NCBI RefSeq assembly: GCF_901709675.1
Contig: NC_051094.1
Coordinates: 12,892,501-12,956,500 of the forward strand
Origin: Syngnathus acus
Lineage: Eukaryota > Chordata > Actinopteri > Syngnathiformes > Syngnathidae
Length of the DNA stretch: 64,000 bases
Direction: 5' to 3'
Shown here: positions 46,741 to 60,500 of the stretch, one piece after another
How the letters are laid out: every line of letters begins with the position of its first letter
How positions within the stretch are numbered: position 1 is the stretch's first letter
Translations under genes and position numbers: made by a program
Notes under the pieces: generated by a model
What the model saw: only the letters and a program-made list of their open reading frames with translations
What the model was told of the DNA's origin: nothing
Databases searched by the model: none

Positions 46741-49149
46741 GACCACTTATCTATTCAACATAATTACAACATGTTGTCAAACAGTATGCCAACAACTGAC
46801 TGTCATATTATATAGTCACATTGTGAAGCACAGGGAATTAAATGAAAATAAAAGTCCATTAGACGAAATGCATTTTTAATGATCCTTGTGGTGAAACTGG
46901 GTCATCACTGCTGCAGGAAAGAGGATAATGTTGTAGACAGGAACAAGACGAGTATTTAACATGAAGGTAAATGCACAGTTTGAAGAGTAAACTGCATCAT
47001 TCTCCAAAGAATGCAAATGTCAGGGGAGGTCTAGTAAAATCTAAATAAATAAATAAAACAAAAGAGACCGGTAATAGAAGTGTAACTGGTCTTATATTGC
47101 TTTGTGCTACCGTGATTGCCTTTCTCAGATATGTGAAAGATAGAGTGCAGTGCTGATAGTGCAGAACAGCTTGCAGTAAATCCTTATCATCCCTGAAGGG
47201 ACATTTGCTTTATAGCAACCAAGCTGTACACACAGCTGAAATAAGTACCCGGTACAAAGTTGCACAAAATGAGCTCATTTTTTCTATTGGTGTGTATGTC
47301 TTCATTAGTTAGACCATGAGTAAATTTGTCATTTAAACTTGTTAATGCTAGAATCAACTTAATTGCACTCTCTCTCTTTCTCGCTCTCTAATCATGCACA
47401 CAATTCATAAACGCACTTCTGCCACGCTTTTGGTTGAAAATGTATAATTGTGAGAAGTGGCTCATGTTTCACAACTTGAAGGGTATTTTAGAGTTTATTG
47501 ACATGTTTCTGTATGTGTTGTGTGAAGGTGGATATATTTGTTAACACTTCAGTAGAGGTGTCAAAATTGAAACTGCTGAATAGACAACAAGTCAATTATG
47601 AAATTAATCACCTCGTGTTTGAATAATAATCGTGTCACCGTTTAAAGCGTTTGTTTAAAGATTGTCCAAATTTTCTGATTTTGCGCTCTGAAAAGTAATA
47701 ACTCCCAGATTTCTCTTGTCCTTCATGAAAGCAGACTGATTTATCCATTGTGTTTAATCAAAACAAAACATTTGCAAATATCCGTTTTTACTTTGGAAAA
47801 CAATGACTATCAATGAGACAGTGTGTTCACTTACTCAGAGTGCTACATTCATGTGTTCCCTACTTTTTGATAATTGTTTGTATATTAGCTGCTATGAAAG
47901 ACATATATTGTGATAATTTATATTTTACATCTAAACAGATAAAGCTGTATTATTTACAGTACAATTTATTTTGAAGAAAACCTAAAACTCAGGGAGTAGT
48001 CAGCTTCATTGTGCATTTTTGTTAATTTATTACAAACTAATCCAAGATCAGGGTGCGTTTATTGTGTTTTATTAATTTATATTCCAAAGTGACTCCCCTG
48101 CTTTTTGTTAGAAATAAAAGACTTTCTTTAAAATTATCTGTCAGTGGTTTAATAGAAATTTTATGACTCGAATCTTCGAGTGGTATCGGTTACTTGGTAT
48201 CGATAGGTATTGGGCAGTATTCAAGAATTGAATAATCATACTGGTATTTGTCTGAAAAAAAGTGCTATAGAACATCCCACACACACAAACACACGCACAT
48301 ACACACACACACAAACACACACACACGCGCACACACACGCACACACTCACTCACACGCTCCCTCCCTCCTTTTCTCTTGGTACCATCTTGTATTCTATCC
48401 TTGAGCGTCCTTGTCAGTGTCAGAGTCAGCTGGTGCTATGGAGAAATGAAGCAAGGTCAACAGTTTATCTACCCTCTTTATAAATAATGTGACTGACTCA
48501 CAAGCTGACACAATCGTGGTTGGAGGGGTAAAAGTGCTAGAATAGCGTATTTTGCTTAAACTCAATCTTAGCTTTATTTTGCTTAATTCAGTCTTCTTGT
48601 ATCATGTAGTATGCAGTTCCAATCCATTATTTTTCAATTTTTTTAAAGTGTTTAATGTAATTATACTTTCATACGTCTTGTTTCAGAAAGGTATTAGAAC
48701 TTGTAGAAAATCAAATTTCACATTTACTGCAACATGCTTCTGAACCTCCCACCTATGTCAGTGTGCCAATTTGGATCGTGTGTTTGAGGCTTTCATACAA
48801 TATTGCATTGCATTGCATTGCATGGGGACCTATATTCAAATTAACAAGGAGATATATAGAAAGACGCACATTGCTACAGAAAGAGGACGTGAACAATAAT
48901 CATGTAGAAATTTTGGAAGGCAAGACTTGCTTGAATGAACAGGCATAGCTCATATATTTTTACCGGCCACAAGCTTTGCAATTTATCCACTACTACATGT
49001 AAAATTATAAATATAGTCACCTTCTGTTGTAAAACACAATATATGAGCACCGTACGATGTACCTTACTTTATGGCTTGAATGTAAACAGCTGTCTCGCAA
49101 CCACTCCCTGAATCACAAGTGGATTTCTTGTGTGTATGGTCTTCAGCTG
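46741..49149. other. Intron 1 stretch
   Basis: It includes an AC tract (48278-48358) and, near 48176-48235, the phrases 'GTATCGGTTACTTGGTATCG' and 'TATTGGGCAGTATT', which look like a dispersed repeat end. No exon recognised. Confidence 0.45.
48278..48358. repeat. (AC)n imperfect microsatellite
   Basis: AC units with AAAC, GCAC and CTCAC interruptions. It produces His-Thr-rich frames that are not genes. Confidence 0.9.
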
Positions 49150-49180
49150 CGGCTGCATGTGTCCATCGTTGACTTCCTCT

Positions 49181-49345
49181 CTGAGAGATAATTGTCATTG
49201 GCTGGCTTTAGCGAAAGCGGTTCGGATGGATGGATGGATGGATGGATGGATGGATGGATGGATGGATGGATGGATGGATGGATGGATGGATGGATGGATG
49301 GACGGACAGATAGATGGACGGACAGATAGATGGATGGATGGACGG
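49181..49345 (+). repeat. SINE tail remnant expanded into (GGAT)n
   Basis: 'ATTGTCATTGGCTGGCTTTA' and 'GCGAAAGCGGTTCGGATGG' are the last SINE blocks. They are followed by about 120 bp of GGAT with GGAC and AGAT variants near the right end. Confidence 0.85.
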
Positions 49346-49479
49346 CTTTAGCTGTCCATCAATACCAAACCTAAAAGGGCATAAATTGGTTGGGCTGAGC
49401 TTTACATGTAAAACAAGCATAGAAAGTTCACGTGACTAATATCCCGATTTTGAGTATTAAGTTCAATTCTCAATTTTTA

Positions 49480-49508
49480 ACATGATAACAATATATTGCC
49501 CAACCCTA
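49480..49508 (+). mobile_element. Possible hAT-like terminal fragment
   Basis: 'AACAATATATTGCCCAACCC' then TA matches the end at 1437-1486. Isolated. Confidence 0.35.
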
Positions 49509-52500
49509 CTACAGGTTACATACTATATGTTCCTTTTTGAGTTTTGCAGAGCACTGCTTGGTGTTATGGAGAGAAAGCCCAGGATATGTCAACTGTGATA
49601 CTGAGCAGCTCATGTGAGTGGTGCGGTGTGAGGTTGGGGGCAGGTGATTTCCTGTGGAGGCCAGTCAGCTCGGGGTGAACACTATAGTGTTGTGTTACAA
49701 CGCAATGCAGCACTGCACTTTTATCCGCAGCAGTGATTCTGTCAGGAAATCACATGCAAGTCTAATTACTAATGGTGTGTATGATGTGGGTGGTAATTAG
49801 TCACAGTACATGCACATATATACTGGAAACAGAATCGTCACAAGATTTTCTTTATTCTTCCTGTTTCTAAACAAGCTATAAAACATTTTTCTCAAACAAT
49901 AATAGAAATATAGTCTTTTCTTTTTTTTTTTCTACAATGTAAAAACATGTGCTTCCTCTTGGAAAATGACCATCTGCACTCCATTATCCCCTCACAGGCA
50001 CCAGCAAGGTAAGTTTGGGTAAACTTTAACATTTTTCAAACAGTTGCCGACTTTAAAAAAAAAAAAAAGTCAATTATATACAATAATTTTGTACTGTATT
50101 GGATGGTTTTAGGCCACAAAAAAATTCTAACGGACATTCGGGTTTAACAGACAACCTGAACACTCATTAAGTTTGTGAAATCACTGCGCCACTATACTTC
50201 TCCGAAAATTCTCTTATGCTGTGAAGAATGATGGTTACTTGTCTGACTGACTTCCGCCCGAATGTGCTTACAATGCCTACTCACCCCCCCACAAATACAG
50301 TACAAGTCAAAACAGGCATCAAATACAAGTGTCACCTTTGTCTCCACGTCTCATCATCTGCAGATTTTAGTCAGCACATGTATGTTTTTTTTTTTTTAAA
50401 TTAAAATTACCTGCTTTGTGCTCCCCAAAAGTGCTCCCTCAGACAGATTCTACATGCTGTCTAGTTTGTGTATTCACTTGAGACTGACTTGCATGCTTTT
50501 TTTAGTCCTTGGCTCCATTTCCTGCTACATTTGAAGTTATGCACTCGAGATGATGTTTGCTTGCAGATTTATCCAAACCAGTGGCTTTTGAGGTGCTTTT
50601 CAGTGGCTAGCGTCAACTGTGTCATGTATTCACAGCAGGTTTGGTGTAACACATCCCTCAATTTGTCATTGTGAGTTTGCAGCAGCTCAGTCAAAGCTGC
50701 ATTTTAAAATGCTGGATGCAATTTGTCTCATCTGATACTCATGACTAAGAAACATATTCAAAAGCTCGATGAATCAAGCTTGCTTGATTTTGTGTGTTGG
50801 TAATGCACCAAAAGGTACATATTTGAATAAGACCATCTACTTTGAACTCTTTGTGGAATGGTGAATTATGTGCCACTACAATTTTTGCAACATTAGCTCA
50901 GCAATATTACAAATTTATGCTGTGGTAGCTGAAACAAGTCGTGGAAGCAGAATACGAAACTCATGATTCTATTGATTGGGTAGAAAATGGTTGTGTGCTC
51001 GGGTCAAATCCATAATTGGCAAACCCAAATTAGTCATCTTACCATTCTGAGAGTTAGGGCTTTTTTATTATTCACTGAGAATCAATAGGGTGTATTGAAT
51101 TACAATTTCTAACTGTATACACATTTAATGGTTGCAATAAATCAGTGTAAATAATGTTTTTTGTTGTCGTCAAATACATTATGCATGAATAAGATTCATC
51201 TTTAAATCAGAGTGGACCACCCTGGTAGAAAAACAGGTCAGTCAAAGCCAAGTTGCGATCTGTGAATGGTTTCAGGGAGCCCTGCTGCTCGGTTGCTTGC
51301 CCTGCAGCCCAACATCTGCTCAGCGCAGGAAGCATTCGGAGAATAATTAAGAGGACCAGCTTCAAACTCATTGTCAGACTCCTATTGCTAAGCAGCAACA
51401 TGCTGCTCAACAACTGCAATTATTAATAGAGCGCATGAATATCATTTTCAAATGTGAACAAGTTGATCATCTTGTTCAACACAGGAAGGCGTCTGATTGT
51501 TTTCTTTTTAATTGGGCTTCATTTGTGAAGAGAGTATTAGTTCAATGTCAGTGGGTTGTGCCTCACTCTGAGAAATTGAGTCATCCAAGCTTTTTCCTCT
51601 AACATTTGTGGTCAAAGGAAGAATAAAACCTTTATTTTGAGATCATTGTCGCTTCCTCTAACACCTGAAAGCTGAAACCATTCATTGGCTTTATGAATTT
51701 CCTGTAGAAATTCACTGGTGGTTTTACACTCTGTACTGGTCTTGGCCTAACTGCAGACATTTTACTTGTTCGTTTTTGGTTGTGCTAAGATTGTCCAATT
51801 ACTGCAGTGCTTGTGTTTGAATAAAGTCCGGCCAGCAAGCATCGCTTCAGCTTTCCTCCTTTGTGGGACACCAATGACAGAATAGAGGGCCAGCTGTTCT
51901 CTTCCTGCCAAGTCATGTGCAAGTCACAAAGCTGCAGCAGCACTTGAAAGAGAGAGCAATAATCAATTTTATAGTTTCCCTCTGAAAGCGTTGTTTTGTT
52001 TTCTCGGCCTGACAATTTAGGACCGAGGGGCCAGCAGTTGTGTTTGCTGTTTAAATGGAATACACTGCGCTTTATTGTCCTAAACCCCATGCTGTCTAGT
52101 ATAAAAGTCAATGGCGGGATTTCTGTATTATGCCAACTCTTTTTAAGAGCCCCAAATTTGGAGTCACATTATGTTTGCTGCTGTTTTGGCAAGTCAATGA
52201 AGTTTTATTTAACAGCTGTTATTCAAGGGTAAGACGCCATCCTGAATTTGAATTTTCCACAGTATATTCAGTATCCAGTCGGGCACTAAACAGAATCTAG
52301 TATTTTCTGTAGGTGATATCTGCAAGTGTTTATGGCTTCCACAATTGCCTTTTGTTGGAGAACACGGGTTGATTTGTTCTCAAACTTCAAAGTCTTTTGT
52401 TCAACCCACGAAGCTCAAAGCACTGCTCCATTTGTGAGCAAGACTAGCTGTAACACTGCTCGTCTACTTTACAGGGAAATGGTCTGCCTGCTACATACCA

Positions 52501-55500
52501 AAAATAAGCCTTTGCTTATTTAACCTCCTACATATCTGCCTCTAGTAATTTGGCATTTAGAGAATTGTTTTGGCGTGATGCATACTGTCTTTTCCTGCGG
52601 TGATTGCGCAACCAATGTCTTCTTGACAAAATTAATGAACCCTAAAATTACTCCTCTCCCTTGTAGTCTTTAAATACATGCCTATTATATTAATATTGTT
52701 TTACTAAGAAACAAATATATCTACCATGCAAAAATAAATGCTTCTTTCCAGGGCCACAATCACAACACAGTCATCGACAAATTGAGAGCTATTAAACATA
52801 TTTACCATGGCAAAGCCTTGTGTGCACGATGTGTTCAGTGACCTTTGACCAATTGCCTTCATTTAATTACTGTGATCACTCATGCATTGTCTAGGGTATG
52901 ATGACACAGTGTTCCCCAGGGAGCTGGTTCTGGATCATGTAGGTCACTGTCTCAATGATGCTCCTCCTCAACCTTTCCACTCTGCCAGTCATACTCAATT
53001 GGTGGCCCTGGGATGCATCTGGTGGCCCACCAGATGCTTATTTGTAGGCCCTGGTCAGACCTTTCAAGTTAAGTCCTATGTGAGATAGGCCGCCCTCTTC
53101 CATGGACAATTAACTTAATATATGCTTATGAAAGAAGTTGAATATTTAACATTGGAAACATGTAACGCCATTTCAAATATTAGATGGGTGATTTTATGGG
53201 TTTTTTGTTGTCAAACAAATCATGCAAGCGACTTGCCTACTGTAATTGGGAAAACTGAAAGGAGCTGTAAGAAAAAGAACTTTAGCAACGTCATAAAAAG
53301 GCTTGTTTTTCAATTTCCAATTTTTAAAAGACAACTGTAGGATTGCTTGTCCCCATTCACTAGAGACAGCAACACTGCGGAAGGATGGCTTTTCAACACA
53401 AAAATACCTGATATCGGTGTGCGAGTGGAAATCTTGAAATGGCATGACAATTGTGCAAAAAATAAATGCGCATATTTGGGGATTTGAAAGTCATGGGAAA
53501 ATTGCAAATGTATTTGTGTGAATAATTTTGACACAAATCTCATCTTAGTTTATAGCTAACGTTAGTAAACCGTAAACCAATGGAAAACCAGGGAAGCCTT
53601 CAACAGTGGTGCATTAAATATTCTATATAGACTTGGTTGTTGAAATATTGTGTATTCCTCTCCATTGCTTTTTGTCAATAGTTTAAAACGGAAAGAAAAA
53701 AAGGACGTTATGTCCTAGTTCTGCGCAGTAAAGATGAATAACAATGAGGCAGACATTGAGACAGAGCCAAAAAGATGAAGAAATGAAAGTTGAGAGCACC
53801 ACAGAGAGACAGCCAGAGGACTTGGAAGACACTGTTTTTTGTTGTTGCAGTTTTTTTTTTTTTTTTAGACAGGACACAGAATAGAAAAGAGAAACGGAGA
53901 TTCTGAGCGTGAAGAGGATGAGTGTGAGATACAAGGAGTGTGTGAGACAGAGACAGAAAACACACAGGTATGTGCTGGATAGCATATTTCATTCATACAA
54001 ATGCCAACAGCGTGCATTTCTAAACACTTGCAGATATCACCTCGAGAAAATTTCCTCTAAATCATTGCAAGAAGAAATTCCTTGAATGTGTTAATATTAC
54101 TTTTTTTTTTTTATACTCTTTTAAAATCACCCCACTGGCTGTGGCAAAGCTGTGGAGGGTGGGAGTGTAGCTCACACAAGACACGTAAAATCCATGTGGA
54201 AGGCGGCCTCCAAGTGTCCACCTCACAGATCTCTGATGACTTGCACCAAACACAAAAATAGAGTCCATAAACCTTTGGCAGACAGGTGTGTGCAGCTCGT
54301 CTTCAAAGCTCCTTTAACGCAATAAATATATTAAGTCAGTCCATCATGTCTTCAAGCAATGGATAATTGCTATTTGCAACATGGTTCGGTCTCTCTACAT
54401 TTTTACACTAAGCTTGTGTGTGCAATTGACTCTACTCACTATTCTACGTTCAGAGGGAACCTAATCTCTGGACAAGCGTCCAAGACAGCCAAAAGGCAAT
54501 ACTACATTCATGCCAGACCGCAGGACACAAGTTGGATTAGCTTTAAAAATTGAGAATGGAATGGTCATGGTTCAGGGAGCTCTGCAGACTACTCTACATA
54601 CTTTGTTCTCCTACGATAGCTATCAGGGTGGATAATTTATGTGTCATCTACACTACAATTTGAATTGCTATCTCACATTTATTTTAAAATCTGCATACAA
54701 CAACTCAGAGTTTGCCCCCAAGAGTGTATTTTGTAAATTATTCACCATGTTTGTGTAGAACATACACAGCTTTCAGGCATCCACCATCTTTATTAATGAG
54801 GCGTCAGAGCTGTATATTGGACTGACAAATGTTGGCTGAAAAAAGGTTGTTGTGGGGAGTCAACACATGGAGAGATTTTTTTCGAGAATTTTCCCAATAT
54901 TTTATTCAGTACAACAATTTTAAAGTTTTTATTTACATTTTAGCTACTGCCTTTTTTTTTTCCTGCATTGCAGGCTATTGTGTTTTCTTAATTGCATCGT
55001 ACAAGTACGGATGGAGAAAGATCCTGCAGCTGTTGGAAGCTCAAAAATGTCAACAACAGACAGCAAAGCCTCAGTTTTGACAGCAATTGGAAATTAATAT
55101 AATTTGTGTGTGTTTAGCTCCCAGACATACAAAAGCCAACAATACTTTAAAATTTTATCGAAGGTGAGTAATACATGACCCTCTCACACAGACGTAAGAA
55201 ATACACTAACATTGTGTTACGATAAAATCTTGTGTTAAGTTTCGTTTCAGATGATAACAATCAGGACTGACAGTTTACTGCCACCGTGCAGCTATGCAAG
55301 TGCTAAAATAGGTGGTTCAAGTTTGAGGGGTAATTTTCTTGTTGTTAAAAATCTGTTGTTTCGTGCCACTCATTTATTTGATACCTTAGGAAACTTATGA
55401 AAACCTCTCTTAGGCGCAAGGGTAGCACTGTAAGAAAATGTAAAAACAAACACGTTTTAATCATGTTATAGTGTAAAAGTTAAACGCAATCGACTTGACG

Positions 55501-57195
55501 CTCTGCTTCATATCGGTTTGATGTGCAGTCAGGGATGGTTTCCTCACTGTTCACTATATCTTTAAAAACACCACATTAAATTTCATCCTTGACTGCCTAC
55601 ATCTGGAGGGCTTTCATCTCCTTTAGCAAAGATGCATTAGCTGGGCTGTTATGAGCTTGAGCGTGAATAGGATATGATTTTGGAATGGCTTGTGGAAATG
55701 AAGGCGGCGGATGTGGATTAGATGGTTGGGTTCAAGTCCGTTTATTATAATAAATCTATCACATGAGAAATGTATAATTTGATGTACTGATGATATAATT
55801 TAAACCAGCTAGAAAGATCTGGATGGTATGGGTGTATGTTTTACTCATTTGTTTCCTAATGTGCACTTTTTAGCCATATACGTACGTATGTGTAACTATT
55901 CCATTTCCGGTTAGGAATCTCTTCAGCAGACTTTTTAGTTTTGTAGCACACAACATCTCTCTCACAGTCGGTGCCTTTTCCTTTGGCTCACAGCTACATG
56001 CTTCTGTACTCCAGTGAATGATTCTGGAAGTGACCAATAATACACCCATCATTTCCTCTGTTCTGATTGTTGGCTCTTGGTTTTGAGTTGTACTCTTCCG
56101 AGCTGCAAGTCATCAAAATGCCTAAATGAGAGGAATGAGCATGGAACCAATGCAAAATGACATTTGGAAGCGCAACACGACGCGTGTTTGTTTATACATC
56201 GTGGCTTGCTGCTATGACAGAAGCTTCACTCTGCACAGATTAGGACCAGATTGAATTAGCTGTGGGCGGAATGGAGAGAAGCTTTCAGCAGTTTGTTAGA
56301 CACAAGGGTACATGTGGTAAGTGTTAGACATTTGAACGGCGAATGATAAAGAACCGTGTACAGTGTGTTAAAGAGGCTTCAGTATGTTCTGCAAAGCACA
56401 TTTTTCCATCACCCCGTTGTCCTGTCTACAACAAAAACAGGAAATGCTAGACAATGTCTGGTATTTGGATACTGACTCCTTTTTGTCTCTATAGTAAAAA
56501 AGCAATAAGAACTGCAGTGATTATTGATTATTAAATAGAGGTATCTTTTTCAAATTTACTGTTCTGTATCTTTTATTACTGCCTCCAAATAGTTCAAAGG
56601 TTGACAGGGAACATGTAGCAGCTGGAATTGATTTCTCCTGCATTATCCATGTTCTCTCCTCCAGTATGTTCTCATGCTTGGGAGTTACAGTCTTTCTGGC
56701 ACTGAACCACTCTGGCTCCCTCCTGTAATAAATATTGCAGTCTCTTGCCATCTTAAGCAAGACCTAGTCATGATATTGCACGACTTTTAGCACAAGAAGA
56801 CCTTCCGGTTTCTGACTCTGTGGTGGTGTAGTAAAGTGACAAAGGTGTAATTGCTGGGCCGGGGTCTGCTATGTGCCGATCAATGGAAGATTCCTTTGAC
56901 AGAAGAATCTTGTTTGGGGAGAAATAACTTTTGGTAACCATTGTAGGTTTCTGACTGAGGAAAGGAAAGGAAAGGAGTAAAGCTTGTTGAAACATTAAGA
57001 TAAACGATGCACGTTGTACCCAAACAGCTCAAATTCCTGCAAGACTTATGGTACGATCAAAAGAATGCTCTTGGTCCATCACTCCATCTTAATTATGTCA
57101 TCCAATTTGGTCAGTGTTGTTTTGATATTCCTTAGTGTGCCTCAGTGGATATAGTATGCCCAAAACGTACAGTACACCACACAGCTATTTGTTCA
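49509..57195. other. Intron 1 stretch, mostly unique
   Basis: No exon found. The frames listed by length in this area (about 60-110 codons) lack domains and splice context. A short 'CTCAATTGGTGGCCCTGGGA' near 52995 may be a hAT scrap. Confidence 0.45.
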
Positions 57196-57572
57196 AAAAT
57201 TTTCTCAAAAGCCGACAGTGCGCCTTATAGTCCGGTGCGCCTTATATATGGACCAAATTCCTAAATTTAAACTGGCCCGAAGCATTGTGTCGTCAAATCA
57301 ATCACAAGTGGCCCGCTGAAGACTATTAATCATGAATCAAAAAGACTATGGATCATTATTTTGTGATTATAAAGTAATTTTTTGCATCTGAAGTTGAAAT
57401 AAAAAAGATAAAATGGAGAATGATTTGATTTGGATTAAAAATCTGACATGATGCATTAATGGTGCGCCTTATAGTCTGGTGCACCTTATATAAGGACAAC
57501 GATTTAAAATGGGCCATTCATTGAAGGTGAGCCTTATAGTCCGGTGCGCCTTATAGTCTGGAAAATATGGTA
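57196..57572. mobile_element. 'ATAAGGCGCACC' MITE, copy 3, inverted, left-truncated
   Basis: Inverse orientation to copy 1: 'TCAAAAGCCGACAGTGCGCC' near the left, an interior matching copy 1 ('ATCACAAGTGGCCCGCTGAA' and 'GATCATTATTTTGTGATTAT'), and the right end 'CTTATAGTCTGGAAAATATG' plus GTA. The outermost about 35 bp of the left end is missing. Confidence 0.85.
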
Positions 57573-60500
57573 TGTATTTCTAAAAGGTGGTACAGTCCAG
57601 AGTGTAAGAAAAGAAAAACTGTGGGGATGGGTCTGAAAATAAGTATATCCCACAATCCTTGACACATAATCCATAGTTGACGGTACAATATGTTAGCATA
57701 CCGCAACAGGACATCGAGTGTGACATTCCATCCGACGCACATGGTAGTCTATACGTCCGACTGTCGGCATCACACTCAAGTCATAATCAGGCAAATAAAA
57801 CAATGAATATAACATGGCAATAATGAGCCAGCTAAAAAAGATTAGGTAGTCCTAAGTACTGTCCTAAGGCATTAACTAGGTTTTTTTTTGCGATGAGATT
57901 GTATGACCAACAAATGAGGTTAATGCACAAATATATCAGCGACACTGCTCAGGGGGCAGCGTCTTACAGAAATAAGCATTTATGGCGCACTGCTGTAGAA
58001 GCATGGCAACATTCCACATTTCACTATATACTATAATAATGTATACACAAAAATAATGTACATGACATGAAAATTACCAAATTCTTTGACTGGATATGCT
58101 TCCTTGATAATTGTTTCACTGAATTTTTATCTTCAATCAATTAAATAGTTTTTAACTTTATCTTTAGTCGATTGAATTATTTTTCTCATTTTAAGAAGGT
58201 TAAGAAATACTAATTGTTATGTGTAGTCTATAATTAATGTTGCTGTAAAATGCATAATCTCAATAGGCTTGTGTGATCTCAGTAAAATTGTGCTTTTATT
58301 GCTTATGAAGAACGGTTCTCTTCTCAATCCCTTTTCGCTTCAATTTCTGTTTTCAGCTCATGCAGTCTTGAGTAGTTACTTAAGTCCCATTGTGCTATGC
58401 TTTTGTTCATTTAATGTATATCGACTGTCTGGTGTATTTATTGTATGCTGTCAGGGTGAAGCACTGATTAGGTCACTACAAAGAATCACCTCTATCTCAA
58501 AAGAAAAAACGATTAACAGGCGTCTGCTGTGCAAGCTTGTCACCCCAATGTAAAATGTTTATCCCATCAGTCCACATATGGCCCCCACTAGTGCAATTAA
58601 GTACCTGATATAAAGTGTGCTGTTAGCTGTTGAGACATATAAGCAGTTGGCTGAATGAGAAGAGCAACAGACTGCGTTATTGGATACACAGCTGGAAGCG
58701 CTGAGAGTCTCTCATTTGTAGTGCAATGATGGGAGCATAAACAACATTGTAATCTCTCCAACTGCAGTGATGTAATCAGCGGTAAAAACAGGGATTAAGC
58801 CTGCATTGCTGATGCAATATGGCTAGTTTCAATGATAGCACTTTGTTGTCAAGATCCCTTGCAGTAGCCTACGTATATGCGTGATGTCATCATCTGTGTC
58901 ACGAGGGGTGTCCAAAGTTTTCCAGCAAGGGCTGCAGGCTGAAAAATCAAAGGCTTCTGCTTAGACTGTCTTCATATTTATTTTATTAAACATGATAATT
59001 TTAATAAAACTGTGTCGATTTCAGCCACAACATCTAATAATTTAATAATGTGTCATTCGAAAGCTAAAAGGGGTATCAATTTAATATTGTGTTTATTATT
59101 GAAGTTAAAACGTAGGGGCGACTTTAGTGTCACCCCAAAAACCAAAAGTTTTTGTGACTATAAATGTTCATTTTAGTAATGAGGTGTGCCCAGAGTTCTT
59201 TGGTAAACAAAACAACAACAAAAACATTTAAATAAAATATTTGCAATGGTGTTGCATCTGCGGGTACTTGTATCCCTTGGGACTGGTGTGTTTGAAACAG
59301 CCCTGAAGATTAGAATTAGACCGCCATTCTGAGTCGAAGCCTTAACATAAAATGTTCTTCTTCTTCTTCGTTTGACACAGGCAATTTTGTAGCCACAAAT
59401 CCCTATCTAATGTTTCAAAGTCTCCGAGCACATTGTCAATAATGCATCACTTACTTTGAAATTCTCACGTCTGTCATGCTCGAAAAAAAAATCCTGGTAA
59501 TTCCACATACCAATGACAAAACCTAAAGAAGACGCATCAACTGCGCAACAGCCCTTCCGGCTCTAGTGGTTGAAACGTGGTAATGCGGCCTTATCTTCAA
59601 CGGGTTAAAGTATCCTATTTACACTGATCGATTATTGTGAGGATGTTGATCGGAGAGGTTGGCTGCATGGCCAATTTGTGAATTGGTTGTGCAAGGGTCC
59701 ATTTAGCAGTGTGGACAAATCGCCAAGCCCTTCGTTAATATTACTCTTATGCCCAATGGCGGCCCCTGAAGCAGTTCTTGTTGAGTGAAAAGGCCCCCAA
59801 CCTTAATGTGCTTGTATTTCTGATGGTGGATTGCAAAGGTTGGGAAGATCACAGAAAAGATAAGTGCTACTTACCAGTCATTCCAACAAGATAATTAAAT
59901 TCACCCAGAGACATACTCTATAAATAATCTCTTTCTGTTTCTTCACGGCTGGTTTAAGCGCCGGTGCTGAGCTTTAACAAGGCCGCTTTTGTCCTAGATA
60001 AAGCTTTCAGACAGTAACCATCAGTGCGATGTAAGATCGCTGCCTGCCTGAGCATAGAACGCTGCCGCAGGGGCATTTTATCAGTCCACCAGCAATCACA
60101 CTTACCCACAGAGATAGATGGGCTTCTCGGTTCTCTCTGTGGGATGTCCCTCACCCGAGATAGATGCCGTCTCTCTTCTGACTGGCAGCTTGGCAGAAAA
60201 ATAAAAGGAACAATAAGCAAAACAAAACGGCTACTGACAGACACTTGCCTGCAATATATTGCCATCTTGAAACCTGCCCCTCAAAGTTGCAAAGATTGAC
60301 ACAATCAAGGAAAAGGCTGAAAGAATACTGGCATGCACACAACGCACACATGAACGTTTACACAATTATGCACACGTACACACGTGTAATATTTATTTTT
60401 CCAAGACAATGGACGTTTGAACAAAGTCAGGGTGATAGATTAACACAATATCATGTTGCCTGTGGAAGAAATGTGTTTTAAAGACGGGAACATATCCGGT

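Noticed and set aside
59954-60265. 103-codon minus-strand frame
   Set aside because: No recognisable motif and no splice context; more likely chance in a GC-richer patch.
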